Source: Chaetoderma sp. LZ-2023a (taxonomy: Eukaryota > Mollusca > Caudofoveata > Chaetodermatida > Chaetodermatidae). From it: a stretch of 64,000 nt of DNA. Numbering within the stretch: the first letter of the stretch is position 1; every line of letters begins with the position of its first letter. Under the pieces are notes generated by a model that saw only the letters and a list, made by a program, of their open reading frames with translations, was not told the origin of the DNA and searched no databases. The position numbers and the translations under genes are program-made. Positions 35,111-44,649 of this stretch are shown piece after piece. The stretch spans positions 25,052,714 to 25,116,713 of the forward strand of contig CM067363.1 of the NCBI GenBank assembly GCA_034401795.1, read 5' to 3'.

Positions 35111-36129
35111 GTGGTGGAGGATCCGGGTATAGTTGTACGACTACTAAAAGATCCTGTACCTCATAACCTCAGTGCTAGAACAAAAGGATGTACCTGGATG
35201 AGTCAACCACAGTTACCATCGCGAAGGCCTTTTATTAGAAGACGACAATATTATCATCCACATCAACATCAACCACGGCAGTCATCATATCAGCACCAGC
35301 AGCGATCATGGAGACAATGCCATCATCAACGATACAGACAGTGCTACCGGTGTGGTGAGCCATTCACTCATAACCACCTATCTAATTGCAGAGCAAGATT
35401 TCTACACTGCTTTGCTTGTCATTGTTTCGGACATTTCTGGTTTATGTGTGCTAATAGAGACAGGCACACATATGTTTCATTTGGCAGGACAAGCAAAAGT
35501 AGGAGACAAAATCATTGCAGTATTCAAACTCAGACACAAACAGACAATGATAATAATGATTGGCATCATAGCGATAGGTATGCAGATGAAAGACAGTGTT
35601 TAGCGCAGGAACTGCCATTTTCCACCATCAGTCAGGCATCGTTGGAGCCTGAAATCAGTGCTAGTAGGAGACAATTTAAATTGGAAAATGAACTTTGTGC
35701 TGTAATGAACAGAATGGAGGAGGACAAGATAATGTACAGCATGGAAGTCTTATCTGCATTGGATAGAGCAATTGGTGTTCGTGCTCAATTAAATGTGAAA
35801 ATGAAAATGAAACTCTGTCAGGAATATAAGAAGATGAAATCAGACTTTGAAAAGACAAGTGTAGAGAGTCAAGGTTTGAAGGATGCATGTAATGAACTTT
35901 CTAAACAAATTCAAGAGCTGAAGGAAACGACTGTCCATGTTAATGTTGTGTGTAAAATGGAGAAGTAGATAGACAGTCTGGATGCAGAGGTGAAGAGATT
36001 GAAGCCTGAGCGTGACTATTTGGAGGAAGAGAACACTATATTGAAGCAAGACAAACAGAGATTATCACAGCACCGGGTCGAGGCGGAAGCAGAAATGAAG
36101 CGATTAAAGCGACAAACAAACCAGTTCTA
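35111..36129 (+). pseudogene. LTR-element gag-like protein: zinc knuckles then coiled coil, one internal stop
   Basis: The frame runs from GTG/ATG-less codons after the primer site; the first ATG is at 35198 (MSQPQLPSRRPFIRR). A His/Gln/Arg-rich basic region precedes two Cys-His clusters: CYRCGEPFTHNHLSNC (irregular) and CFACHCFGHFWFMC (canonical CX2CX4HX4C), around residues 78-112. From residue 185 a heptad-like Lys/Glu/Leu coiled coil follows. A TAG at 35966-35968 interrupts it, but the same frame goes on as SLDAEVKRLKPERDYLEEEN to a TAA at 36127-36129, clearly part of the same coiled coil. Zinc knuckles before a coiled coil is the reverse of ordinary gag order. Confidence 0.7.
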
Positions 36130-36743
36130 AAGAAGGAATTAAGTGAGGAATATATATTCAACTGTGTTTTTAGCCATGGTAGGTTTCACCCATGAGCTAC
36201 ATAAGATTTTCATGTGCTTACCGGAGGAATACTCTACCACACCATCTACTTGTGTTTAATATTTCATCATTTATTAATTTCATCTTGGCCCTAAGGGCAG
36301 GTCCATTTCTTAAGTTGGAAGAATATTGTTATGGTGCTTTTAGACCAGATATAGAAAATTATGTGGATTACATTATATCAGTGATTTTACATATAATGCT
36401 GTTAATTATGACCACCCGAACCATGTTAAATCAAGCGTGACGATTCCTGTAGACTATAGCCCAGAGAACAATAGCCCTATTAACAACACTTAAGCTGCCC
36501 ACACTGGTCTTGAGGACAACATATTTCAACCATGCTTATACCTGAGCATTTATTTATAAAGCTTCCATTCTGTGTTTACTAAATTGTGTGTTTATAATCA
36601 GTATCAGTAATATTAGAAGAAACGCCTTGCTTATTGTCTATTGGAGTGTCTTCACCTGTCGTCTCATCCTGAAGTGTAGCACAGCTATTTCCACCCAGCT
36701 AATCCCCCGTATTCAGAAATAGGTGGGAAATAACCCAGTAACA

Positions 36744-36860
36744 CCCTGATGACTGTCCATCGGTTATCCATCTGTCCATCCGTCAACTTTTCTTTAAACA
36801 ACTCAGATTTGTTGACTGCTGAGTTTTTGCAGCCAACATTGCAAGGCTTATATCTCTGGA
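36744..36860. repeat. Right part of an interrupted interspersed repeat
   Basis: TGTCCATCGGTTATCCATCTG and TCCATCCGTCAACTTTTC resemble the CCATCCGTCGCCCCTCCGTC / CCATCCACTTTTCATTT block at 63564-63615. GTTCACCTGGCCAGAATGGC just before the LTR (33471) resembles the start of that block, so the LTR element probably inserted within one copy. Confidence 0.6.
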
Positions 36861-36952
36861 TCTGCTAAATATTTTGAAAACAATTTGACTGAAAGTTGTT
36901 GGTGGCTAAGCCACCAACAACTTTCAGTCAATTTTTCCCCAAAATATTCAGT
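36860..36952. repeat. Foldback family 1 (Gly-type centre) copy
   Basis: AATATTTTGAAAACAATTTG with ACTGAAAGTTGTTGGTGGCT, then AGCCACCAACAACTTTCAGT: the centre is perfectly complementary over 20 bases. This is the second sub-family (GTTGTTGGTGGCT centre), also at 52690 and 60073. Confidence 0.88.
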
Positions 36953-37330
36953 AAGTAAACCGTTTGAGCACAAACAATTATACATGATAAACAGACAGGT
37001 AACAGCAAGTCATTCCAGTGGTAAATTTTCAAAAATACTCTTCTTGGTCACAAATGGACATTTTCTATGAAAGAATTGAAATTTTCTTGAACAAAATTAA
37101 TTGTTAATGCGTTAAATGACTGACAGATGGTCCCCACATGTATATACATGTATATAGATACAACTTGCTACTGAATATGTGTGCTGGATACTAATGATGC
37201 TGGTTCTTTAAGATACATGTAGGTGGTCTTATAACCATCTTAAAGTATAATTGAAGATTCCAGCTTATCTATCAATCGTATGATGTCATAATCAACTACG
37301 TGACATGTAGGATGATATCATGATCAACTA

Positions 37331-37406
37331 CCCAGCAGGCACAGGACGTTGTTTCAACTTTGATACATTGAAATGACAATGAAACAACGTCATATATCCG
37401 CTGGGT
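37331..37406. mobile_element. CCCAGC-ended MITE, copy 2
   Basis: CCCAGCAGGCACAGGACGTTG to ATATCCGCTGGGT, with inverted GTTTCAAC(T)TTGA / GAAACAACGTC arms. It is shorter than copy 1 and again inserted in the TGATGTCATAATCAACTA region of a CTTTCCAG-type repeat. Confidence 0.8.
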
Positions 37407-37435
37407 AGTCTCAATTGTAAAACAATTTTACATGT

Positions 37436-37530
37436 AGACTAAGCTATTGAATATTTTCAAACTAATTTGACTGGCAGCTGTTGCTGCAGCAACTGCTCCT
37501 AGTCAAATTGCTTTCAAGATACTTTAGGGT
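37436..37530. repeat. Foldback family 1 copy
   Basis: GAATATTTTCAAACTAATTTG ... TCAAATTGCTTTCAAGATAC with GGCAGCTGTTGCTGCAGCAACTGC in the centre, which is a short perfect palindrome. Confidence 0.75.
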
Positions 37531-37629
37531 GCATATTCACACCAAATGCTTGAAATTAATATTGTTAAAATTGTATACTTTTAGAGGCTTAAATTATGTA
37601 CCTCAATATACTGAAACAAAATAACTCTT

Positions 37630-37790
37630 AACATATGATGATTTAATAACGTATAAATTAATATAAATTATTTAGTCGTGAATTTGAATTAGTGACTCGC
37701 GCGTGGCTCAAATTCAATTCCACAACTTAAAAAAAATTATATTAATTTATGCGAAATGAAAACATCACATGTTAAAATTTATTTCGTTTC
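37630..37790. other. Near-palindromic AT-rich segment
   Basis: ATTAATATAAATTATTTAGT and AAAAAATTATATTAATTTAT with GTGAATTTGAATTAGTGACT / CAAATTCAATTCC inside a larger inverted repeat that reaches from TTGAAATTAATATTG (37550) to CAATTTTATTTCCAAG (37840). It could be a further foldback element of about 310 bp. Confidence 0.6.
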
Positions 37791-37959
37791 AGTATACATC
37801 TAGGCACACATTTCAAACCTCTGAAAGCATACAATTTGAACAATTTTATTTCCAAGCATATTAGTGTGAATATGCACCTTTAATTGAATATTTGTCACAT
37901 CAAAAAGAATTTAATGCTTCTGATCACCTTGTGTAATATTTAACCCTCAAATATGTTCA

Positions 37960-38120
37960 AGAAATTTTTCAATTTTCTCATAGAAAAAGACTCGATTTTC
38001 AGGGCAAGAGAAGACTATTTTTACAAAATTTACTGTTGGTCATGCTGGAATGACTGGTTCGGTTATCATTCATTCCACTTGTAAAATTAAAAAATAATCT
38101 TTTGACCTGTAAGTGGACAT
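37960..38120. repeat. Foldback family 2 copy (diverged)
   Basis: TAACCCTCAAATATGTTC, then TTTTACAAAATTTACTG and CATGCTGGAATGACTGG, then TTCATTCCACTTGTAAAATT. Arms are shorter and the tip reads GGTTCGGTTATC. Confidence 0.65.
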
Positions 38121-38519
38121 AAATTTGTCTTAAGCATTGTCAGGACACCTGCAGACGCCATCTTTGGATGACATGAGAGTTAAACGGCTAAGGACCTATC
38201 ATTCCGTGTTACTTGAGACAGAACCTTGGTCTCTCGAAGAGGCAGGGACCGACCTACACATTCGCCAATTAGCCAAATGCTAGTAGTAAAATTGAGATCT
38301 GGCTGATAGAAAGCAGGATTGGTTAAATATTTGGCTAATAATCATATTATTATGCATAATTTCTAAGTAGTGAAGCAGTGAAATTAATTTGAAGACCCAC
38401 TTTTATAAAGATATATTTAGGTACAGTAACTAGTAAATGTATTACTTATAGTATTCTTACTGTCGCGGAATAAACCCTGAAATCTTAATATCTCTGATCA
38501 CACACCAATATAGGCCAGC

Positions 38520-38617
38520 TGTTGACTATTCAATATTTTGAAACTGATTTGCCTGGAAGCTGTTGCTGCCTAGGGCAGCAACTGCTTCCAGGAAAATTAG
38601 TTTTAAAATATTCAACA
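38520..38617. repeat. Foldback family 1 copy
   Basis: CAATATTTTGAAACTGATTTG and AAAATTAGTTTTAAAATATTC arms; the inner arms are CCTGGAAGCTGTTGCTGCC and GGCAGCAACTGCTTCCAGG. The change GACTGG to GCCTGG is matched by CCAGGA on the other arm. Confidence 0.85.
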
Positions 38618-38787
38618 TAATCTTGTATCTGGTATTTAGCATTCAGTTGAAAAGGGTTACCTGGTGGTAATGGTTCATAGACATGGGAAATCATTGGCTA
38701 AAATACATGTAGTTCAGATTTGGCTAAGAAAAAGTAGTTGGCTAATCTATTGGCTAATAATTTGTGAAAGCCAGACCTGTCCCTCAG

Positions 38788-38953
38788 AGATCTTAACCCT
38801 TACCACACTGATGCCAAAATTTTAAATTTTCTAATTAAATTGAAAGACTAAAACTGGTGTTCATTTTTATAACAAATTGTCGAAAAATGTACACCAGTTT
38901 CTTTGCTATTGACAGAGTAAAAGATAAAATATTGACATCAGATTGTTAACAGT
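38788..38953. repeat. Foldback family 3 copy ending beside a FAS1 acceptor
   Basis: CTTAACCCTTACCACACTGATGCC and TTGACATCAGATTGTTAACAG are the inverted ends; ACTAAAACTGGTGTTCATTTTT and AAAAATGTACACCAGTTTC the inner arms. It ends 25-30 bases before the acceptor of FAS1 exon b. A related copy is in the hAT intron (26390-26590). Confidence 0.7.
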
Positions 38954-38979
38954 TAATGTGTATATTGTTTCTCTTACAG

Positions 38980-39132
38980 TATACAGCCTGGGTGAAGAGG
39001 GCGGGACTACAGAGTCAATTCAATGGACCTACTCACTTTACCGTGTTTGCGCCCAATGATACCGCGTTTGAAATGACGCCACGCGACCGACTCAACATTA
39101 TCGAGCGAACGCCGGAATCCATTCGCAGATGG
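38980..39132 (+). CDS. FAS1 (fasciclin) domain gene, exon b
   Basis: Acceptor GTTTCTCTTACAG, donor GTGAAC at 39133, 153 bases, phase 0 at both ends. It encodes YTAWVKRAGLQSQFNGPTHF and TVFAPNDTAFEMTPRDRLN to ESIRRW. HFTVFAPNDTAF is the conserved H1 box of FAS1 domains and identifies the family. Exon a supplies the preceding helix. The segment equivalent to the usual tyrosine-histidine turn (YHVV-like) should come next but no exon for it was found. Confidence 0.92.
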
Positions 39133-40042
39133 GTGAACACTTTTACATGTACGCTAACTTGGCTCAGTAAAAGTTATTGAAATCATGTATTTTTTTCATA
39201 TGCAAATTTCTTACAATTGTGAATTGTACAGATTTAAGTAGAATGAAGCGAGGGAGGTGAGTTAGCAAATATTTGGAAACGGGTTAACTAAATTTTTTGC
39301 TAATTTGGTACTAATATGGCAGAAATAACAATTTAGTTAAATTTATTTTAAGGGGTACTAACAATGTATTGACAGTGCGGCCTGTGGTTGGTCATGTGTT
39401 AGAGAAGTGGGGGGGGGGGGTGGCCCTTTCTAGGCGGACTGGTTACTGCCTATGTTCTTTTCTTGACCGCACATTTTAAATGGGTTATGTGTTCCTTCTA
39501 TGTACTGTCTGTGGCATTTGCTGCATGTGAGGAGATCGACAGGGTTTCTTGTTTGGTAGTTGCCGATGGTTTTGGCGGTGCAGGCTCTTGTGCACACGCC
39601 CGCACATCCACGCAAGATACACTAGGGTATGCTTATGGTTACTGCGTAGATGTGCGTGCATGTGCACGTCCACACATCCCTACACCATAATGGTGGGCAC
39701 TTTCAGAGCCTGCTTTGGTTTAGGCCGGTGCTATGGTTAGAGGTTGCCAGTGCTACTGGTTCGTCGGTGTGGCACCATCTAGTGGCCTGCTCTCCTCTGT
39801 GGTATAGGATCCACTGCTGATGAACTGGCAGTGTTATGAACATTTGCTTGGTTGCCCCCTTGTTGGGTAACCTTGGTGGTGCTAGTGTCCATGTTGGACG
39901 GTGCAAGGAGTAGCTCTGAACCTACAGAGTCACGGTTTAGTGCTGGTAATATCGTAGTCAGAACCGTGATGTCAGCGGATATTGACAACAAACCAACCAA
40001 TCAGCTTTCTGACATTGGTGTCCATAGATGAAGGTTTCATAC
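39133..40042. other. Intron DNA; weak ORF-like remnants
   Basis: A G run lies at about 39410-39420. Minus-strand frames at 39485-39673 and 39703-40000 contain Cys/His pairs and a TE-like look but no recognisable domain. I do not call a gene. Confidence 0.35.
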
Positions 40043-40117
40043 TTTGCGTATATTATATATAGTAGGGGTCATATGTGGTAGAGGGATGGATGGACGAAAA
40101 TTCAAAGGCGTGTGGAC
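40043..40117. mobile_element. Half copy of the CACAGGCC MITE
   Basis: TATATAGTAGGGG, ATATGTGGTAGAGGGATGG and GACGAAAATTCAAAGGCGTGTGG match the right half of the 130-bp MITE at 17582-17711. The left half is absent. Confidence 0.8.
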
Positions 40118-40395
40118 ATACATATAATCCAATAGAACAGTCATGAAGGTTTAGCCTTCTAATCAGGGCCCATAAAAGCAAACTTATGAGGCCAAGACAA
40201 TTTTTCAAACCTGTCAAGGGCCCTATTTTATCATTATGAGTCATCGGCGCACAATTGGGTCAACATGTGGAAATGCAGGATATAATAATTTAGGATAATT
40301 TAAAAAGTATTAAAAACATTGTTTTCAATCTTAACCATTTCAATAATATACATGTATCCCTAAAAAAGTAAATTAATTACTTTTTATAGGTTACT

Positions 40396-40497
40396 CTTTT
40401 GAATATTTTGAAATTAATATAACTGGAAGAGGAAACTATTTTTGGTTTTAGCAACAATGGCTTCGAGTCATACTAAATTCAAAATATTCAACAGCGT
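40396..40497. repeat. Foldback family 1 copy (diverged centre)
   Basis: GAATATTTTGAAATTAATATAACTGG and ACTAAATTCAAAATATTCAAC arms around a degenerated centre. The downstream flank TTCATCGGTTAAAGAG matches the outer arm. Confidence 0.7.
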
Positions 40498-40799
40498 TCG
40501 TGTTTATTTGCCATGTGATTGAAATACAGAGAGTTCATCGGTTAAAGAGCTAATAATATTAGCTCAACCTGCAATTTAGACTCGTCACCTACATGTAGAT
40601 ATAAAATGATTTTCCCTTCGCAATCTTAAAATATGGATCAAAAAATTTAGGCCGCCACCGGGGCTAGTGAGTTTGAAATTTTGGTAGCCCCACCTAAAAT
40701 CTAGGAGTCATGAGCTACCAGGCCCGGGCTAGAATCTTCAACACTCTTAGAAGGATCTAATTTGTCACTCAAGTACATATACATGTATGATGTCATAAT

Positions 40800-41205
40800 C
40801 AATTCACCTTTCCAGTCCATCCGTCTATCATATGATGTCATATGTCATCTTAATCAACTAAGTGACATGTCCGGGGGCGTCAAAATCTTGACATCATGAA
40901 TGATTCGATATAGCCCGTCTTAAATGCTTAATAGTCTGACACGTTGTACGAATTGGTATGTATTTGCTATTTAATAAACATGCTGTTGAATATTTTGAAA
41001 CTAATTTAACTGGATGCTGTTGCTACACCAGCTCACAGTCAAATTCGTTTCAAGATATTCATTAGCTTACCTGTATAGTTTTCTGGAAATTGAAAGTCGG
41101 GGAGTTTAGGGGTTGATCGATCCCAACACGAGTGAAGTGTGGGTGGGGCTTAGCTAGAGATGGGCGGAGCATAGTAGCTAAAACTGGAAAGGTCCATTAA
41201 CACCA
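40800..41205. repeat. CTTTCCAG-ended repeat, nearly complete copy
   Basis: From AATTCACCTTTCCAG to CTGGAAAGGTCC, about 400 bp, in the opposite orientation to copy 1-220. It contains TATGATGTCAT, ACACGTTGTACGAATTGG, a family 1 foldback (40983-41072), GATCGATCCCAACACG and GTGTGGGTGGGGCTTAGC. The same order is found at 51655-52025. Confidence 0.8.
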
Positions 41206-41404
41206 CCTGTACAATACAGATCAGAAGTAAATTAACATGTTTCTAAAACATCTAACAAAATGTACTGTTGAATATTTTGAACATAATTGAGGAATCCAGT
41301 TTCTCAGTCAATCATATGACGTCATGATGAACTATTTTGAAACTAGAGATGAGCTAGATTGGTCAGTCGATGACGCGTCATCGCAAATCCCCACATTCAC
41401 CGCT

Positions 41405-42480
41405 TTGAACTTTTGACACATCTTACAACCCACCCCGGGGTGGAGCCAAATGTAAACGTCCTTTTGCATTCGGCAATCATATGGGTAACTCATATACCAA
41501 ATTTGGTTGAATTTCGTGCAATAGTGTCAGAGGAGTTGCATTACAATCAATTTCATGACCTTTTGACAGCATCCCCCACCACTGGGTGTGGGGCCAAATG
41601 TAAATGTTCTCATCCACTCCACATTGATGTGGGTAATTCACATACCACATTTGGTTGAATTCCGTCCAATGGTTCCGGAGATGTGTTAAATCAATTTACG
41701 CAGGTTTAAATTTGACCTTCTAACCACTCTCCCGAGCCAAATCTAAATGGCCTCTTGCACTCCGCAATCCTATGGGTATTGAGTAACTTAGATATCAAAT
41801 TTGGTTGAGTTCTATCTAACAATTTCAGAGGAGTTACATTACAATCAATTTCATGACCATTTGACCTGATCCCCTGGGGGCAGGGCCAAATGTAAATGTG
41901 CTGATCCACTCCACATTGAGATGGGTAACTGACATACTAAATTTGGTTGAATTCCGTCGAACAGTGTCAGAGGAGTTGTATTGTAATCAATTTTTTTACC
42001 TTTTGACCCCCACCCCACCCATGCCTGGGAGCAGGGTCAAATTTAAATGTGCTCATGTACTCCACATTGATATGGGTAGCCCACAGAGCACATTTGGTTG
42101 AATTCTGTCTAACGGTTTCAGAGGAAATGCATTACAATCAATTTTTGCATGTAAAAAATTTGACCCTTTGACCACTCCCCCACCCCCTGGAGGCGGAGCC
42201 AAATCTAAATGGCCTTTTGCACTCCGCAATCATATGGGTAACTCAGATATCCAATTTGGTACAGTTCCATCTAGAACGATTTCAGAGGAGTTGCGTTACA
42301 ACTGTTTTGACCCCTGCCACGCCCCCTGTTGCGGAGCCAAATCTAAATATCGTCTTGCAAAGCGGAATCATATGAGTAACCCACATACCCAAATTGATTT
42401 AATTCCACCCAATGGTTTGGGAGGAGATAGTGTGACGGACGGATGGAGGCGATTACAATATCCCCGACGCTTTTTTAAAA
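41405..42480. repeat. Tandem repeat, about seven units of 140-160 bp
   Basis: GCCAAATGTAAA or GCCAAATCTAAATGG marks units near 41445, 41592, 41733, 41884, 42037, 42197 and 42336. Each continues with a CATATGGGTAACTCA-type block, CAAATTTGGTTGAATTC and TCAGAGGAGTTGCATTAC. It ends with GACGGACGGATGG and ATTACAATATCCCCGACGC. I associate this type with mollusc genomes (recollection, not searched). Confidence 0.9.
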
Positions 42481-43220
42481 CGGGATAATAAGGCATGGGG
42501 TGGTATGAGAGGGGATGTGGCCTCGTGATGGGCTCCCTATCCAATACTGTTAATGCCTTTGTTTCCATGGTATGGTGTTGGCGTATCCAAAAAGCTTCCT
42601 TCTTTCTCCTTATTGGAGTACTTCTTCAGCAACTGGGTCTCCTCTCAGGACCTGGATGATGCGATATGCCACTTTCCCCTCACCACAATTGGGTAAGTTG
42701 TCATGGCGGCCACGGGTGAGTCCCGTTTGTGGAAGATGGGTCTATAGATAGTGCTCTTGAATTCTGAATTTGAAAATTCTCTTACATTTGTGCAATTGAT
42801 AAGGTACACTACATTAATTGGGTGTTCTGCAATTTCCAATGATATTTGCTCTAAAAGCTGCTCCAGTGTGGGTGCTGTAAAAGATTCTAGTTTTGATCAT
42901 TTTGTGACAAATGCCACAGTTGTGTGTTGGGCATGGCATGAATGGGTTCACATGGGTGGGCTGGTGTTGGGGGAGGGGTGTGGTTGGTGTGAGTTTGGCT
43001 ACGAGTTTTTATTTATCCAAATAACCATGATTTGCGTGAAATGTCCCTTCCTTTACTATGGCTGATGAAGATGATTGGCCAGTACTGGGGAATAATGTTT
43101 TAAGTGTGGCTAATGGTGGGTTGAACTCAGAGGTAAAGACGCATTGGTCTGGAATCCGGATAGCCATTCTTGGCTTTGGAGTTGGAGAGAAGGGTTGTTC
43201 TGTGCTGTGAGGCTGCAGTG
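42481..43220. other. Older sequence split by DIRS element 1 (left flank)
   Basis: Minus-strand frames (42368-42568, 42645-42839, 43009-43245) include INVVYLINCTNV, which loosely resembles the start of a GIY-YIG-like or Penelope C-terminus, but the match is weak. The right part of the interrupted sequence would lie at 50325-50760. No gene is supported. Confidence 0.35.
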
Positions 43221-43239
43221 TTCTCCTTCGATCAATACT

Positions 43240-43395
43240 CACCATTCTGTTACTTCTGATATACAGCTGGCCTTGACAGCGGCTCTAGGATTATAGACTT
43301 AGAAAGCTTTACCGACTCCTGGGAACCGGGTACTCGGCTCCCCACTGCCGAGTACCCGTTTACCATAGAGCTCATTCTTGTTTGCATAGCGACAA
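43240..43395. repeat. Left inverted terminal repeat of DIRS element 1
   Basis: CACCATTCTGTTACTTCTGAT ... GAGTACCCGTTTACCATAGAGCTC. It pairs with 50125-50285, where CCCGAGTACCC motifs form the same hairpin (GGGTACTCGGCTCC / GGAGCCGAGTACCC). Confidence 0.9.
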
Positions 43396-43497
43396 GAGCA
43401 ATACATGCTTTTTGCATTAAGGATTTTAGTGTTTTAAAATAATCTAAGTCTTTAATCAGTGATAGTTTGTGTGTTCTGAAAGGATTAACTAAGGACT

Positions 43498-43524
43498 ATG
43501 GAGAATACCGCCCAAGACAACCAG
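43498..43524 (+). CDS. DIRS 1 gag, first exon
   Basis: ATG GAG AAT ... CAG encodes MENTAQDNQ and is followed by GTTGTA. The matching acceptor is TTTTATAG at 44293, phase 0 on both sides. The second DIRS copy has the same design (MSDTAKSPEDAPGPSHQ followed by GTGTAC), which makes this short exon credible. The inferred intron is 43525-44293. Confidence 0.55.
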
Positions 43525-44293
43525 GTTGTATTGTTCTTTATTATCCATAGTTAAAAGACTTAGGTCTCTAAATTTCGTTGTGTCGCATGTTCCAATTTCT
43601 GTCCCCATAGAATCTGGGACGTGTGCTAACAACGATATATGCCAGACGATCGCCTTCTTTAAACCCCAACAGGCGATCGGCAGATATGAAAATAGGTGTT
43701 TGCTACGGTATTTCTAACATGAATATCGGCTGACGTCGTTCTCCGTAGAATCCGAGCGGGTGACGTCACACCCGGTCGCTCGGATGTTTATGTGAAGAAA
43801 AATTTTTCATTAATTCGCGCATCTTATTCTGGGTGCTGCGTACTAAAAATGGTACCGGAAACTTTAGAATGATCAAGTTTACGTGTGATCACGATCGGTT
43901 TGCAATGATCGGTGGTTTCAAAATTCTTGAGTAGATGTGTGGTCTGCGGTTTTACCGTGTGAGACAGCAGTTTTGTTATACATTTTGTTGTTTTCTTCAC
44001 ATATCGTGCTGCGTTCGTTAGGAGTATAATTTATATTGATTAGTAAATATACCCTAAATGCTATGCGATATGATTCCTGGAGCCGTTACACATCCTGGAG
44101 GATCTATTATGGGTGTGTTGTGCCCGCCGCGTACTTGTCGTCATAATCAATGCGATCGTTGTTGTAACGTGGCGGGGTGGGGTGCGGGGAGGTTACGGTT
44201 AATTTATGAGTCAAATTATTTGAAAATTAATTGTCTGCCTTCCATCCGGGTCTCGTTCCGCTTGTTTATTGTAGGTTTGTGCTTATTTTATAG

Positions 44294-44611
44294 GCCAAGC
44301 CAGCCCCGCCATCATGTGACGACTGCCATAAGTTTGTCCGTGTAATGTTCAAGGACCATGTCTGTTTTATGTGTGCCCTGTGTAATATAGATCATAGGTG
44401 TAATGTTTGTGCAGTGTGGTCCGTCGAAACGATGGTTAAGTTCCTTGCCCAGAAGGACTTGGCTGGGTCTGACGCGGGGTCAGGCGGTCCGAGAGTAAAT
44501 CGTGGAGCGCCCGGTTCGGCCGGTGCGGGTGCTCCACATCCCCAGCTGGAGGTGGCGGAGATGGCACCGCCGGCGTGGTTTGGTCCGGCTCTGCAGGGTT
44601 TTTCTGCATAG
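44294..44611 (+). pseudogene. DIRS 1 gag, Cys-rich N-terminal part
   Basis: Begins AKPAPPSCDDCHKFV after the acceptor. It carries the cluster Cys-X2-Cys-His ... HVCFMCALC ... CNVCAVW, shared in order and spacing with DIRS element 2. It is a likely zinc-binding nucleic-acid module. The frame stops at 44609-44611; gag-type sequence continues in other frames. Confidence 0.7.
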
Positions 44612-44649
44612 CGTTCTGACCACGCTGGTGTCGTCCCTACTACCAACGG

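Larger units (their letters stand above)
33508..36743 (+). mobile_element. LTR retroelement with gag-like ORF only
   Basis: Two direct repeats start TGTTATGGTGCTT and end CAGTAACA or CCGTAACA: the 5' LTR at 33508-35109 (swollen by a 588-bp LINE and foldback sequence) and the 3' LTR at 36327-36743 (417 bp). TGTTA ... TAACA are the expected inverted LTR tips. AGTGGTGGAGGATCC directly after the 5' LTR is a plausible tRNA primer site. The internal region has one ORF and no protease, reverse transcriptase or integrase, so the element is non-autonomous. No clean target duplication is seen. It sits in a CACCTGGCC ... TCCATCCGTC repeat, parts of which flank both sides. Confidence 0.8.

Noticed and set aside
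39430-40000. Minus ORFs with Cys/His pairs as a zinc-finger gene
   Set aside because: Frames overlap each other on both strands, spacing fits no zinc finger, and no splice or start sites support them.
42645-42839. GIY-YIG or Penelope-like C-terminus (VVYLINC) on the minus strand
   Set aside because: Only one short motif-like stretch and no catalytic residues or neighbouring reverse transcriptase.
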